Assembly (NCBI RefSeq): GCF_000314735.2 | Contig: NZ_KB375270.1 | Location: forward strand, 2,604,001 to 2,668,000 | Direction: 5' to 3' | From: Afipia felis ATCC 53690 | GTDB taxonomy: Bacteria; Pseudomonadota; Alphaproteobacteria; Rhizobiales; Xanthobacteraceae | Length of the DNA stretch: 64,000 nt | Shown: positions 42,884 to 52,104 of the stretch, one piece after another | Position numbering within the stretch: the first letter of the stretch is position 1 | Layout of the letters: every line of letters starts with the position of its first letter | The notes under the pieces: generated by a model | Seen by the model: only the letters and a program-made list of their open reading frames with translations | Told to the model about the DNA's origin: nothing | Database searches by the model: none | Position numbers and translations under genes: made by a program

Positions 42884-43443
42884 GGACGCTGATCCGCCAA
42901 ATCGCTCAATGACATGGCATAGTATCTTTCGATCTTTGCGATTTCCGAATCAGCATTTGATCTTCCGTGCGCCGACTTGTGCCAGTCGGCCGCAGAATAA
43001 TGAACGCTCGGATAGGAAACCCATCCGAGCTCGACCGATACAGGCAAATGCCTTCTCGCCGCCAGGATTGCCCGACGCAGATGATAATGGATCGTCACGA
43101 GAGTGACGGAACGAAAATTGCGGAGCTCCGAATGCGCATCCAGAACTTGCCTTGCAAAGATGATGTTTTCTTCCGTGTGAGCAGCACGAGGCTCTACGAG
43201 AATAGCCCGGTCTGGCAGACCTGAATCCCGCGCGAAGTCAGACATGGCTGTCGCCTCACACTCTCGGATGTTGCTGTTGTAGCCGCCCGTGAAAAGAAGA
43301 AACTTCGCTTTGCCGGACTGATGAAGGTCAATAGCCCGCTCCACCGGGCGCCTCCAGTCGTTCATGCCGAAGACAATGGCGACGTCCGCCTTGATCAAAT
43401 TGTCTTCCAGAAAAAGGCACTTTCCGATCAGATCAGGATCCAT
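42880..43443 (-). CDS. DUF218 (YdcF/SanA-like) protein
   Basis: A 187-residue protein of the DUF218 family. The core pieces are ADVAIVFGMNDWRRPVERAIDL, FLLFTGGYNS, a conserved acidic RAAHTEENIIFA and VTLVTIHYHLRRAILAARRHL. It has no membrane anchor, unlike many SanA/ElyC members, so it would be cytoplasmic. The family is linked to envelope and cell-wall homeostasis, but the biochemical role is unsettled. It is translationally coupled to the adenylation-thioesterase gene, which suggests a shared pathway. Confidence 0.8.
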   Translation of the reverse strand: MDPDLIGKCLFLEDNLIKADVAIVFGMNDWRRPVERAIDLHQSGKAKFLLFTGGYNSNIRECEATAMSDFARDSGLPDRAILVEPRAAHTEENIIFARQVLDAHSELRNFRSVTLVTIHYHLRRAILAARRHLPVSVELGWVSYPSVHYSAADWHKSAHGRSNADSEIAKIERYYAMSLSDLADQRP

Positions 43444-43887
43444 CTGACAATTCCAGAGCCATGCCCGTCAGAAACACACGGCGCCGCATCAACATCCCTT
43501 CAGCAAATCACGGACACACAGACGCCCTGAGCCTCATCGGCCGATGAGGCAAACGTGATCATGCATGCACCAGTCCCGCACTTGAACCAATTTTTTTAGA
43601 GCCCCGCTTCTTCCAGAAAAATTGGCCTAAGTCACCGGACAGAAGATGAAATCAACAAAATCGATCAAAGCCTTGGCGAGCGTGGACCAACAATCCCTAT
43701 CCGACAATCATGCCGCACCCGCCGCGCCTGAGAACAGTCAGCTGGACTCTACTCGACGCGATGACAATGACAACCGCAACGCGTGCTCACGACGAGGGGG
43801 ACACAGCCAAGGCGCAGTTGAAGGGCTTGTTATTTGTCAATTTTTTACGGCGCTCATGGCGGAAGCCACGTCCACTGCAAAACGCGC
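43444..43887. other. 444-base intergenic region with a perfect 20-base palindrome
   Basis: No supported gene; the plus-strand frame here is a weak shadow running into tonB. At 43531-43550 lies a perfect palindrome with half-site GCCTCATCGG, about 90 bases upstream of the DUF218 start. It could be an operator or hairpin. Confidence 0.5.
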
Positions 43888-44721
43888 CTATCTCACGGAA
43901 AATTGCACCGGCACCGTGAAGCTCATCGAACTCACGGTAATCTCGGGTGGAAACGGCGGCAGCGGTTGCGCCCTTCGGATCATCGCCATGGTCTCGGCAT
44001 CGAGACCGGCATTGCCTGATGACCCGCTCAACCGGCTCGCGAGCACATGCCCCGAACGGTCGATCGTAAACGTCAACCGCGACGTGCCGCGAATGCCGGC
44101 CGCACGCAGTTCCGTTGGGTACTGCTTATAGCGCTGCAAATGCGCGGCGACACGCTGGCGATAGGACGGCAGCACACTTGCCATCGCCTCCATGCCTGAC
44201 GAACTCGAGGCCACATGTTGCGCGCGGTGTTCCGCGCGAGGCGCCGCCGTGGTTTTCGGCGCGGCCCTGCGGTCGACGGATTTCTTCTTTTTATCGTCAG
44301 GCTTCTTCACCGGCGGCGCTTCCTTGGCGTCGCCCTTGTGCGGCTCTTTCTTCACCTCGTCGGATTTCGTTTCCTTCGGCTGAGCCGCGGGCAGCACGAC
44401 GTCCGACTCCGCGACCGGAAGCGTCGGCGCGAACGCCTCCTCGCTTGAGGCTTGAGGCGTCACGGACGCCGTCGACGCTTCCGATTCCTGCATCACCTCG
44501 CCCGGCGCAAGATCGAGCGGTGTATCCTGCGTGGTGGTGGGCACCAGCGACAGTTCGATGACCATCTGTGGATGGGCATCGCCGACCGGAGGCAGCGGCT
44601 CCGGCCAGAACGTCCAGCTGACAAACACAAGGCTGTGCAACGCCGTGACGATCAGGGCCGATGTCACCCAACGATAGACATCGGCCCGCTCGCGATCATC
44701 GAACATCGTTACGGCGGTCAT
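43888..44721 (-). CDS. tonB: TonB-family energy transducer
   Basis: A 277-residue protein with the TonB layout: a short cytoplasmic N-terminus and one membrane anchor (~residues 20-40, ALIVTALHSLVFVSWTF). A Pro/Lys/Glu-rich periplasmic linker follows (KKPDDKKKKSVDRRAAPK) and then a C-terminal TonB domain (LQRYKQYPTELRAAGIRGTSRLTFTIDR pieces). It couples the proton motive force to the outer-membrane heme receptor encoded at the other end of this locus. No exbB/exbD is in the window. It starts 12 bases after the hutX stop. Confidence 0.9.
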   Translation of the reverse strand: MTAVTMFDDRERADVYRWVTSALIVTALHSLVFVSWTFWPEPLPPVGDAHPQMVIELSLVPTTTQDTPLDLAPGEVMQESEASTASVTPQASSEEAFAPTLPVAESDVVLPAAQPKETKSDEVKKEPHKGDAKEAPPVKKPDDKKKKSVDRRAAPKTTAAPRAEHRAQHVASSSSGMEAMASVLPSYRQRVAAHLQRYKQYPTELRAAGIRGTSRLTFTIDRSGHVLASRLSGSSGNAGLDAETMAMIRRAQPLPPFPPEITVSSMSFTVPVQFSVR

Positions 44722-44733
44722 CGACGCGGCCGC

Positions 44734-45252
44734 CTATCCAACAGGCTCCGACACCAGCGCCCGGAAACGGGCAAGCTGGTCGGCTCGAAGCGCGCCGCCC
44801 TCCTCGCGGCCGATGAACACCTTGTACATGATGCCGCCGTCGACATTGACGAACGCAATGAACGCCGACGACTTGCCGCGGAAACTGCGCTCGACGAAAG
44901 CGATGGTGGCGCAACGCTGCGGGCGGAAATGCCCGTGCAGACCCTTCGGCTGCATCAGGTTGAAATAGCCGTGGCCCATCGCACCTTTCGGGATTTCGCC
45001 GGTAAATTCGAAGATCGCATCATCAGTGTGTACGATGAACGTGATCTCGCCCCACCCGGCGATGTCCTGCATCACCGCCTCGAACCGGTCACCCGGAACG
45101 AAGCGCCGCATAGGTTCGGGCAAAGCCTCCAGCACGGCCCGTGGCGTCACGCCGTGCTCGCGCGCGGCGTCCTCGATCACCGCGCCTGGATTGTCGGCCA
45201 TGTATCGGCGAAGGCTCGGCCCGCCATCCGCCACCGATGTCGCCGTCGCCAT
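44734..45252 (-). CDS. hutX: Heme utilization cytosolic carrier HutX
   Basis: A 172-residue protein of the HutX/HuvX (ChuX-like) family. Pieces are FEAVMQDIAGWGEITFIVHTDDAIFEF, GAMGHGYFNLM and GLHGHFRPQRCATIAFVERSFRGK. Family members bind heme in the cytoplasm and control its handling after import. The start at 45252 is one base after the stop of the ABM-domain gene, so the two are coupled. The frame upstream of it is antisense-like. Confidence 0.88.
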   Translation of the reverse strand: MATATSVADGGPSLRRYMADNPGAVIEDAAREHGVTPRAVLEALPEPMRRFVPGDRFEAVMQDIAGWGEITFIVHTDDAIFEFTGEIPKGAMGHGYFNLMQPKGLHGHFRPQRCATIAFVERSFRGKSSAFIAFVNVDGGIMYKVFIGREEGGALRADQLARFRALVSEPVG

Positions 45253-45253
45253 C

Positions 45254-45589
45254 TCAGGCCGCCGCCTTGGTGTTGCGCTCGGTCTGGATAATCTCGAAGC
45301 CCTCGAACTTCGGATGACCGAGATAGAGGCTGTTGCCGGTGCTGTTCTCCGCGCGGGCATGCGACTTGCGGAACTGCTCCGACTTGGTCCAGCCCTCGAA
45401 CGCGGCCTTGCTCGCCCAGGTCGTGTGCGTCGAATAAAGCTGATGGTCGTCGGCAACTGGGCCGCGCAGCAGATGAAACTCGATGAATCCTTCAAGCTCG
45501 CTGAGATAGGTCTCGCGCGTTGCCCACAGCGTCTCGAACGCCTGCTCCGAGCCCTTCTTCACCTGAAACCTGTTCATTGCGATGTACAT
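45254..45589 (-). CDS. ABM-domain heme-degrading monooxygenase (HmuQ/HmuD, IsdG-like)
   Basis: A 111-residue single antibiotic-biosynthesis-monooxygenase domain. It starts MYIAMNRFQVKKGSEQAFETLW, with the family pieces GFIEFHLLRG and YSTHTTWASKAAFEGWTKSEQF and the candidate heme-ligand His in RKSHA. In Bradyrhizobium, proteins of this type (HmuQ, HmuD) degrade heme to release iron. The heme locus around it supports that role. The ATG at 45589 follows GGAGACAAG. Confidence 0.82.
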   Translation of the reverse strand: MYIAMNRFQVKKGSEQAFETLWATRETYLSELEGFIEFHLLRGPVADDHQLYSTHTTWASKAAFEGWTKSEQFRKSHARAENSTGNSLYLGHPKFEGFEIIQTERNTKAAA

Positions 45590-45712
45590 GACTTGTCTCC
45601 TTACGATATGAGCGGGCGAGACGCCCGATAGAAGCTGCATTTACAGACGCGTGAGGCCGCGCAGAAAAATCTGCGCGGCTCACGATCCGGTCGATGATTC
45701 AAGTGCTCCCGA

Positions 45713-48064
45713 CTATCCTCCGAAGTGATATTTGAGACCGCCCTTGAATGTGATGCCGGCACCTGCACTCGCCCACAACGCGTCGTTCTGCGTCTCTCCC
45801 CCGATTGACGAACGCGGGATGGCGTAGGGTCGATAATACTGATTGAGCAGATTTTCGACCGAAGCCATCAGGGTCAAATTCTTCGTCGGCTTCACCGACA
45901 AATAGAGATTGACGAGATCGTAGGACGTGCCTGGCAGATAGTTGGCCGGAATATCCGTGTTGCCCTTGACGTTGGTCCACGCCATCGACAGTTGGGCCTT
46001 GTTCTCGGCAAAACGGATCCCTGCCGTGGTGGTGATCTTCTGCGGCTGGATGCTGTAGAGACCGATGCCGGTCTGTTCGTTCTTGCCGCGCTGGAATGTT
46101 GCGGAAACGCCGAGGAACCATGCCTGCGCGTCATACATCGTCTCAAGTTCGACACCCTCGATCCGGGCCGACGCAATATTCTGATACTGGTAGAATGGCA
46201 TGTAGACGCCATAGGCCGGAGGCGCCGACGGCGTGCTGAAGGCCACGAGATCGATATAGTCCTCGACATCGTTGCGGAAGACGTTGAACTTGCCGCGGAA
46301 GCTGTCACCGGCCGTGAACAGGTCGTTCTTTTTGACGTTGAAGCCGATTTCCTTTGTCTTGCCGACTTCCGGCCGCAAGTTCGCATTCGGCAGGAAACAG
46401 AACAGCGACGTGTTGGTGCCCGGCGGTCCAGGAAGTTGCTGGCCCGACGGACATACGAAAAATGCGTCATAAGGCGTTGCCGATACGTGGCTGCCGTTCA
46501 CCAGCGTTTCGGTGATGGACGGTGCACGGTAGCCTTCGGCATAGCTGACGTAAGGCGTCACAACCGCTTCGGGCAGCAGACCGACCGTAATCTTCGGCGA
46601 GAAGCGATCACCCTTGTTGCCGCCGACATTCGACGTCAGTTCATAGTTATCGTAGCGGACCGCGCTGACAACTTCCAACAGCGAGCGGTAGTTGGCCTTG
46701 TACTGGAAGAAGCTGCCCCACACCGTCCGCTTGCCCGCAGGCGTCGTCTCGTTTGAGTTTCCGCTCAAGTCAAACGTCGCAACCTTGTCCTGAAAACCGT
46801 CCACGCCGTAAGTGAAGGCGTGACGCCAATCATCGGTCTCGACGCGCGACGTGTTGTGGATATCAAAACCATAGGTATCCAGATTGTAACTGCGCGGATC
46901 GCCGATACATCCAGAAATACTGTTTCCGGGCGCTACGCCGATGCAGTTGCCAAAGGATGACCCGCTGGTGTGCGCGATCTTGACCTGATCGTTCTCCGTC
47001 CGGTTCCAGTAAATCTTTGCGTCCCAATCGAACAGCTTGTCGTCGGGTTGCGAATACTTCCAGCCAAGCGTTGTGGTGTAGTTCTTGACGTCGGAGGCGT
47101 AGATCGATGTGCCACCGGTCCCTGCGGATGTGTTTGGATCGCCGGCCTTCCGGGGCGGCTGACCGACGTTATACAGGTTCTCCTGGAAGATCGTGCTGAG
47201 CTTGATTTCATGACCATCAGCAGGACGCATCGTCAGCTTGCCGATGCCGCTGGAGAGCCTGTTCCAGGTGTTGGCGACCTCGTAGCCGGTGCCGTCCTTG
47301 TAATTGCCCTGCGTCGAATAAGTACCGCCGGCAAAAATATCGACGTTCGGATTGACCCGGGCACCCGCGAAGATCGAGCCCATCGCGCGCGAATTGTTGG
47401 AGCCGATGATCGAGTGGACGTCGACACCCCAGCGTTCACCGGCACGGACCACATCGTCGATATCCTTGGTGCGGAACGAAGCGACGCCACCGATCGCACC
47501 CGAACCGTAGATGTTCGCGGTCGGGCCACGCACGATATCGACGCCGCTGACGAGTTCGGGGTTGAGAAAGAACGAACCGTTCGCGAAATGGCCGGTGCGC
47601 TGATAGTTCTGCCGCGCACCGTCGACGATATAGGCGACGCGGCCGAAGTCCTGCAGACCACGGATGTTGATCGAGGTCGAAGGTTCGTCGCCTCGATCCT
47701 GCATCCAAACGCCTGGCACGTTATAGATGAGGTTGCCGATGGTGCTCGCCTGAAGCAGTTCAACCTGCTCGGACGTCACGACGCTGACCGGTGCGAGCGC
47801 ATCAACCGCACGCTCCTCCGTTTTCGAAGCCGTCACCGTGATCGTGTCCAGCGATTGCGGCGCGCGGGCATCTTCCACCTGCGCACGCGCGCTCCGCACG
47901 CGCGATTCAGCCGCAACGCTTCGATCGGATGACGATGCTTGAGACGAGTTCGATACTGTCTGCGCCTGCGCGCGACCGTTTGTCGCGCCACCTATGCTCA
48001 AAGCAACGAGCGAAACTCCCCACGCCAGCGCACGCGCGCTGCCGGCAACGATTGCCATAACCAT
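45713..48064 (-). CDS. hmuR: TonB-dependent heme/hemoglobin receptor
   Basis: A 783-residue outer-membrane receptor with a signal peptide (~residues 1-33, ending GRAQA). The TonB-box region LDTITVTAS is at about residue 73, the plug domain runs to ~residue 205, and a 22-strand barrel ends in KYHFGG with a terminal aromatic-rich strand. The plug has IRGLQDFGRVAYIVDGARQNYQRTGH, typical of the hemoglobin/heme receptor group. The NANLRPE motif sits in the barrel, as in HmuR/HasR-type receptors. It is divergent from hemP. Confidence 0.93.
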   Translation of the reverse strand: MVMAIVAGSARALAWGVSLVALSIGGATNGRAQAQTVSNSSQASSSDRSVAAESRVRSARAQVEDARAPQSLDTITVTASKTEERAVDALAPVSVVTSEQVELLQASTIGNLIYNVPGVWMQDRGDEPSTSINIRGLQDFGRVAYIVDGARQNYQRTGHFANGSFFLNPELVSGVDIVRGPTANIYGSGAIGGVASFRTKDIDDVVRAGERWGVDVHSIIGSNNSRAMGSIFAGARVNPNVDIFAGGTYSTQGNYKDGTGYEVANTWNRLSSGIGKLTMRPADGHEIKLSTIFQENLYNVGQPPRKAGDPNTSAGTGGTSIYASDVKNYTTTLGWKYSQPDDKLFDWDAKIYWNRTENDQVKIAHTSGSSFGNCIGVAPGNSISGCIGDPRSYNLDTYGFDIHNTSRVETDDWRHAFTYGVDGFQDKVATFDLSGNSNETTPAGKRTVWGSFFQYKANYRSLLEVVSAVRYDNYELTSNVGGNKGDRFSPKITVGLLPEAVVTPYVSYAEGYRAPSITETLVNGSHVSATPYDAFFVCPSGQQLPGPPGTNTSLFCFLPNANLRPEVGKTKEIGFNVKKNDLFTAGDSFRGKFNVFRNDVEDYIDLVAFSTPSAPPAYGVYMPFYQYQNIASARIEGVELETMYDAQAWFLGVSATFQRGKNEQTGIGLYSIQPQKITTTAGIRFAENKAQLSMAWTNVKGNTDIPANYLPGTSYDLVNLYLSVKPTKNLTLMASVENLLNQYYRPYAIPRSSIGGETQNDALWASAGAGITFKGGLKYHFGG

Positions 48065-48298
48065 TCCCCCAGATTTTCAAATGTAACTGGAATGGCTGGC
48101 TTGCGGCTGCGCTCGGCAACGGCTTGCTGGCGATGACCTGCAGATTCCCCCTGCAGGAATTTCCCTGTCTTTGCGTAAGGCGGTGGCACCACACGGTCAA
48201 GGCGGGGACAGGCCACCTTATATCGATTGTAAAGTAGCGCTCTTGGATGCGGTGCTGCGGTTTCGATACAAGGCAAACAACACAGCCCGATCGAGATC
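48065..48298. promoter_or_regulatory. hmuR-hemP divergent control region
   Basis: A 234-base region holding both promoters. A 7-bp inverted repeat CCTGCAG-N7-CTGCAGG (48137-48157) lies in the hmuR leader. An AT-rich block is at 48219-48235. Heme genes in this group are iron-regulated, usually by Irr or RirA, but I could not assign a clear ICE or iron-responsive box. Confidence 0.45.
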
Positions 48299-48493
48299 AT
48301 GAACGCTGCCTCACCAATAGATCGTATTCCACCGTCGCAGACCGACGAAGCCACGCGGCAAATCCCGGTTACCGGGAATCGCATGGACAGCGCCGAGTTG
48401 TTTCGCCTGTCGCGCGAAATTCTCATCACGCATGGCGGCGAGACCTACCGGCTGCGGCTGACCTCGCAGAACAAATTGATCCTGACGAAATAG
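48299..48493 (+). CDS. hemP: Hemin uptake protein HemP
   Basis: A 64-residue protein whose second half, DSAELFRLSREILITHGGETYRLRLTSQNKLILTK in short pieces, is the HemP/HmuP signature (S-x-x-L-F...G-x-x-Y-x-L-R-x-T-x-x-x-K-L-I-L-T-K). In Rhizobiales HmuP acts as an activator of the heme-uptake operon. It is first of the hemP-hmuTUV unit. Confidence 0.92.
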   Translation: MNAASPIDRIPPSQTDEATRQIPVTGNRMDSAELFRLSREILITHGGETYRLRLTSQNKLILTK

Positions 48494-48498
48494 GTTTG

Positions 48499-49437
48499 AT
48501 GGACGTGCTGGGATTTTTGTCGCGCAAGACATTGAAACGGTTCCTGACCACAGCCCTGCCTGTCGCCGTGCTTGGCCTCCAGCCAGCCTCTGCGACCGAC
48601 GCCGGGTCAAAACGTATCGTGTCCGTGGGCGGCGCCGTAACCGAGATTCTCTACGCGCTCGGTCTGCAGGACCAGATTGTCGGCGTGGACAGCACGAGCC
48701 TCTACCCGCACGAGGCGATCGCAACCAAGGCCAATGTCGGATATATGCGGCAGCTCTCGCCGGAAGGCGTCCTCGGCCTCGCGCCCGATCTGATCCTGGC
48801 GATCGAGGGTTCTGGCCCTGCTTCGACGCTGGACGTGTTGCGCCAGGCGAAAGTGCCGCTGACGATCATTCCTGATCGCTTCACCGAAGACGGCCTCATC
48901 GACAAGATCAAAATCATCGCCCGGGAAATGAAGGTCGAAGCACGCGGCGAATGCCTGGCGTCAGCGGTCGCCGCCGATCTGACCGCTATCAAGCAGCTGC
49001 GCTCTCATATCGACCGCAAATCGCGGATCATGTTCGTGATGTCGCTACTTGACGGACGGGCGATGGCGGCCGGACGCAATACGGCGGCGGATGAAATTAT
49101 CACGCTGGCCGGTGGCACCAACGCCATCGACGGTTATGACGGCTACAAGACCATCAGCGAGGAAGCCATCGTCGCGGCGAAGCCCGAAGTCATTCTCGCC
49201 ATGCAACGCGGCAAGGATTCACTGAACGCGGACATGGTGTTCGCGAATCCGGCGTTCAAACTGACGCCCGCGTCGGCAACGAAATCCTTCATCGCCATGG
49301 ACGGCCTCTATCTGCTTGGCTTCGGCCCACGTACAGCATCAGCCGCACACGATCTCGCGGCTGATCTCTATCCGTCGCTCGAAAAGGGCGAGCATTGGAC
49401 CTCCCGCGTCGCCGTGACCGATTGCCGGACGCGATGA
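48499..49437 (+). CDS. hmuT: Heme ABC transporter substrate-binding protein
   Basis: A 312-residue periplasmic binding protein. It has a hydrophobic signal at residues ~17-32 (LTTALPVAVLGLQPASA), then RIVSVGGAVTEILYALG, the cluster A-2 (BtuF/HmuT) opening. VDSTSLYP with the likely heme-ligand Tyr, and GYMRQLSPEGVLGLAPDLIL, match HmuT. It begins five bases after the hemP stop. The ATG at 48499 is used because the longer frame is a shadow of hemP. Confidence 0.92.
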   Translation: MDVLGFLSRKTLKRFLTTALPVAVLGLQPASATDAGSKRIVSVGGAVTEILYALGLQDQIVGVDSTSLYPHEAIATKANVGYMRQLSPEGVLGLAPDLILAIEGSGPASTLDVLRQAKVPLTIIPDRFTEDGLIDKIKIIAREMKVEARGECLASAVAADLTAIKQLRSHIDRKSRIMFVMSLLDGRAMAAGRNTAADEIITLAGGTNAIDGYDGYKTISEEAIVAAKPEVILAMQRGKDSLNADMVFANPAFKLTPASATKSFIAMDGLYLLGFGPRTASAAHDLAADLYPSLEKGEHWTSRVAVTDCRTR

Positions 49438-50513
49438 CCACCACATCAACAGGCGCAGCAAAGCTGCCGGTGCGATTGCGCCGGCCGCCAGCCGCGCTGA
49501 CGCTTGTCCTACTGCTTGGCCTGCTTGTCGCCATCCTGCTGATATCCGCCACCATCGGCGCTGCAAATATTCCGTTTCACCGGTTGTGGCCTGCGCTCGG
49601 GATTGGTCCGGCCGATGCGTCCGTGATCGCGCGCGACAAGCTCGTGCTGTTTTCGATCCGCTTGCCGCGCCTCGCCTGCGCAGCGATGATCGGCGCCATG
49701 CTGGCAATGGCCGGCGCGATGATGCAAGGGCTGTTCCGCAACGCGCTAGCTGATCCGGCGCTGGTCGGCGTCTCCAGCGGCGGCGCATTTGCCGCCGCGC
49801 TTACGATTGTCATCGGGGACTCGCTGCTCGCCGGTCATCCCTACTTCAGTCTCGACCTGCTGCCCGTCGCAGCCTTCGCAGGCTCGCTCGCGACTACCTT
49901 CGCCCTCTATCGCATCGCAAGCTCCGCCGGACGCACCTCCGTCGCGATCTTCCTGCTGGCGGGCCTTGCCATCGCAGCGCTCGCCAATGCAGGGATCGGC
50001 CTTCTGGTGTTCGTCGCCGACGACCGCCAGTTGCGCGACATCACGTTCTGGCTGCTCGGCTCACTCAGCGGCGCGACCTGGACCAAGGCCGCCATGCTCG
50101 CGCCCGTGTTGTTCGCCATGCTCATCGCGGCACCTATGTTGGCCCGCCCGCTCGATCTGCTGGTACTGGGCGAAGCCGAAGCGTTTCACGCCGGCGTCGC
50201 GGTGGAGCGGATCAAGCGGATTGCCATCGTGTTGATTTCGGCGATGACAGGCGCGTCCGTCGCGGTCTGCGGCGTGGTCGGCTTCGTCGGAATCATCGTG
50301 CCGCATCTGTTGCGGATCGTGATCGGGCCGGGACACCGCCTGCTTCTGCCTGCATCGGCCTTGCTCGGCGCCATCCTGATGGTTGCAGCCGACAGCTGCG
50401 CGCGCGTCATCGCCGCGCCGGCGGAAGTGCCGATCGGAATTCTGACCGCTGCCGTCGGCGCACCGTTTTTTCTCGTTCTGCTGTTGCGCCAGCGCACTCT
50501 GGTGAGCCTGTGA
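49434..50513 (+). CDS. hmuU: Heme ABC transporter permease
   Basis: A 359-residue FecCD-family permease with about ten hydrophobic segments. Family pieces are RLPRLACAAMIGAMLAMAGAMMQGLFRNALADP and CGVVGFVGIIVPHLLRI. It moves heme across the inner membrane with HmuV. It overlaps hmuT as ATGA and hmuV as GTGA. Confidence 0.94.
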   Translation: MTTTSTGAAKLPVRLRRPPAALTLVLLLGLLVAILLISATIGAANIPFHRLWPALGIGPADASVIARDKLVLFSIRLPRLACAAMIGAMLAMAGAMMQGLFRNALADPALVGVSSGGAFAAALTIVIGDSLLAGHPYFSLDLLPVAAFAGSLATTFALYRIASSAGRTSVAIFLLAGLAIAALANAGIGLLVFVADDRQLRDITFWLLGSLSGATWTKAAMLAPVLFAMLIAAPMLARPLDLLVLGEAEAFHAGVAVERIKRIAIVLISAMTGASVAVCGVVGFVGIIVPHLLRIVIGPGHRLLLPASALLGAILMVAADSCARVIAAPAEVPIGILTAAVGAPFFLVLLLRQRTLVSL

Positions 50514-51322
50514 CGAACATGCTGAAACTTGAATCGGCCTGCTACCGGATCAAAGGCGCGCTGCTGCTCGATCATGTCAGCATCGACTTCCAACCAGGCG
50601 AGACCGTTGCCATCGTCGGCCCCAACGGTGCGGGAAAGTCCACACTGCTGCGCCTTTTGTCCGGCGATCTCGGCCCGACCTCGGGGCACGTGCTGCTCGC
50701 GGACAAATCCATGGCCGCCTATACCCCGCGCGAGTTGGCGATGCGGCGCGCGGTGCTGTCGCAGCACATCCATGTCAGCTTTCCGTTCACGGTCGAGGAG
50801 ATCGTGCGGATGGGCGGCGAAGCCGGAACGCTGGCCCAAACCGGCGAGTTGATCGAAGCGTTGCTGGCCGAGGTCGAACTGTCGGCCTTCAGGCACCGGG
50901 ATTTTCCGACACTGTCAGGTGGCGAACAGCAACGCGCCCATTTCGCGCGCACGCTGCTGCAGCTCACACTCGGTGAGCGGGCGCATGGCAAGGGCATACT
51001 GCTCCTAGATGAACCGACATCGAGCCTCGACCTGCGGCATCAGATCAAGCTGCTCGACCTCGCGCGTGCCAAGGCTCGGGCAGGCACGACGGTGATCGCG
51101 GTTCTGCACGATCTCAATCTTGCCGTACGCTTTGCGGATCGCATCGTCGTCCTGAAGAACGGCCGTATCGCAGCCGACGGACACCCGGCATCGAGCATCA
51201 ATTCGGACATTATGGAGCAGATCTTCGGCATCTCGACCGATATTCGGCGCACAGAGGATTCGCTGCCCTTCGTGCTCCAGCAGGATATGGCGATCTTCCA
51301 GCCCTCCCGGCAAAACCATTGA
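50510..51322 (+). CDS. hmuV: Heme ABC transporter ATP-binding protein
   Basis: A 270-residue ABC ATPase. Walker A is GPNGAGKSTLLRLLSG, signature TLSGGEQQRAHFARTL and Walker B ILLLDEPTSSLDL. The short insert between signature and Walker B (QLTLGERAHGKG) is typical of HmuV. The GTG start at 50510 overlaps hmuU; an ATG at 50519 is the alternative. Confidence 0.94.
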   Translation: MTNMLKLESACYRIKGALLLDHVSIDFQPGETVAIVGPNGAGKSTLLRLLSGDLGPTSGHVLLADKSMAAYTPRELAMRRAVLSQHIHVSFPFTVEEIVRMGGEAGTLAQTGELIEALLAEVELSAFRHRDFPTLSGGEQQRAHFARTLLQLTLGERAHGKGILLLDEPTSSLDLRHQIKLLDLARAKARAGTTVIAVLHDLNLAVRFADRIVVLKNGRIAADGHPASSINSDIMEQIFGISTDIRRTEDSLPFVLQQDMAIFQPSRQNH

Positions 51323-51372
51323 ACGGCCTTGCCGGGGACGAGCCGCCACCTGACTCCGATGAAACGCCTCTG

Positions 51373-51867
51373 TTATCGTTTCTGGATGGAGACGTTCATT
51401 CCGCTCAGGTCGAAATCGAACTGAAGCCCCAGTTGCTTGCCTTCGAGGGTGAGGATGACGCCTTTTGCGTTACGCATCTGAATGACACGCACGCCGCCAA
51501 TCACCGCCACGCCCGCACCAAGCGCCGTGTAGACACCCTCGATGTCGGTCGGCTGGTGCATGTTGCGAACGGTACCGACGAAATCCGTCGAGGAACCACC
51601 GAACGTCAGTCCCGCACTGATCCCGCCGATATGGAACGGATAGATCTGCTTGCGAAACTCCAGAATACCGGAGCCGGTCTGCGCGCCCACGAACCAGCCC
51701 GCCTTGAAGAATTTGAAGCGAACCGTCCCCGTCTCCGCGTAGGAGGGAGATGCCATCGCCGCAAACAATACGGCCAAGACTGCGATTCCGAGGACAGAGC
51801 GCGCCCTGAAAAGGTTGGAGATTCGAGCGCGGATTCCCCGAGCAGACCGTTGACCGTCATTCAGCAT
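51373..51867 (-). CDS. Conserved exported protein of unknown function
   Basis: A 164-residue protein if started at MLNDGQRSARG. An N-terminal positively charged stretch and hydrophobic segment (SVLGIAVLAVLFAAMASPSYA) form a signal peptide. The mature part is about 115 residues with GWFVGAQTGSGILEF, GGISAGLTFGGSSTDFVGTV and EGVYTALGAGVAVIGG, a glycine-rich beta pattern. It resembles small exported proteins common in this family of bacteria, but I cannot name a domain. It converges on hmuV with 50 bases between. Confidence 0.65.
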   Translation of the reverse strand: MLNDGQRSARGIRARISNLFRARSVLGIAVLAVLFAAMASPSYAETGTVRFKFFKAGWFVGAQTGSGILEFRKQIYPFHIGGISAGLTFGGSSTDFVGTVRNMHQPTDIEGVYTALGAGVAVIGGVRVIQMRNAKGVILTLEGKQLGLQFDFDLSGMNVSIQKR

Positions 51868-52104
51868 CGCGCGCCCCTCATCCCCTATTGGCAAAACACA
51901 AGCAGCCGACACTCAGGATAGGCTGAGAATCAGAGCTTTGAAAGGCCTTGCCATTCCGTGACCCATGAAATCAACCTGCTTCCGCCATGGGCCGCGGATG
52001 GGACCTTTTTTAAGAAACATTTAAACTCTGCATCGCGAGAACTATACTCGCGCCGACTGCGATCCATTGATGCACACCAGTCGTATTATTTTTGAGGGGA
52101 CAAC

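Noticed and set aside
43646..44131. 161-residue plus-strand frame before tonB
   Set aside because: Half of it is antisense to tonB; the rest has no coding character or ribosome-binding site.
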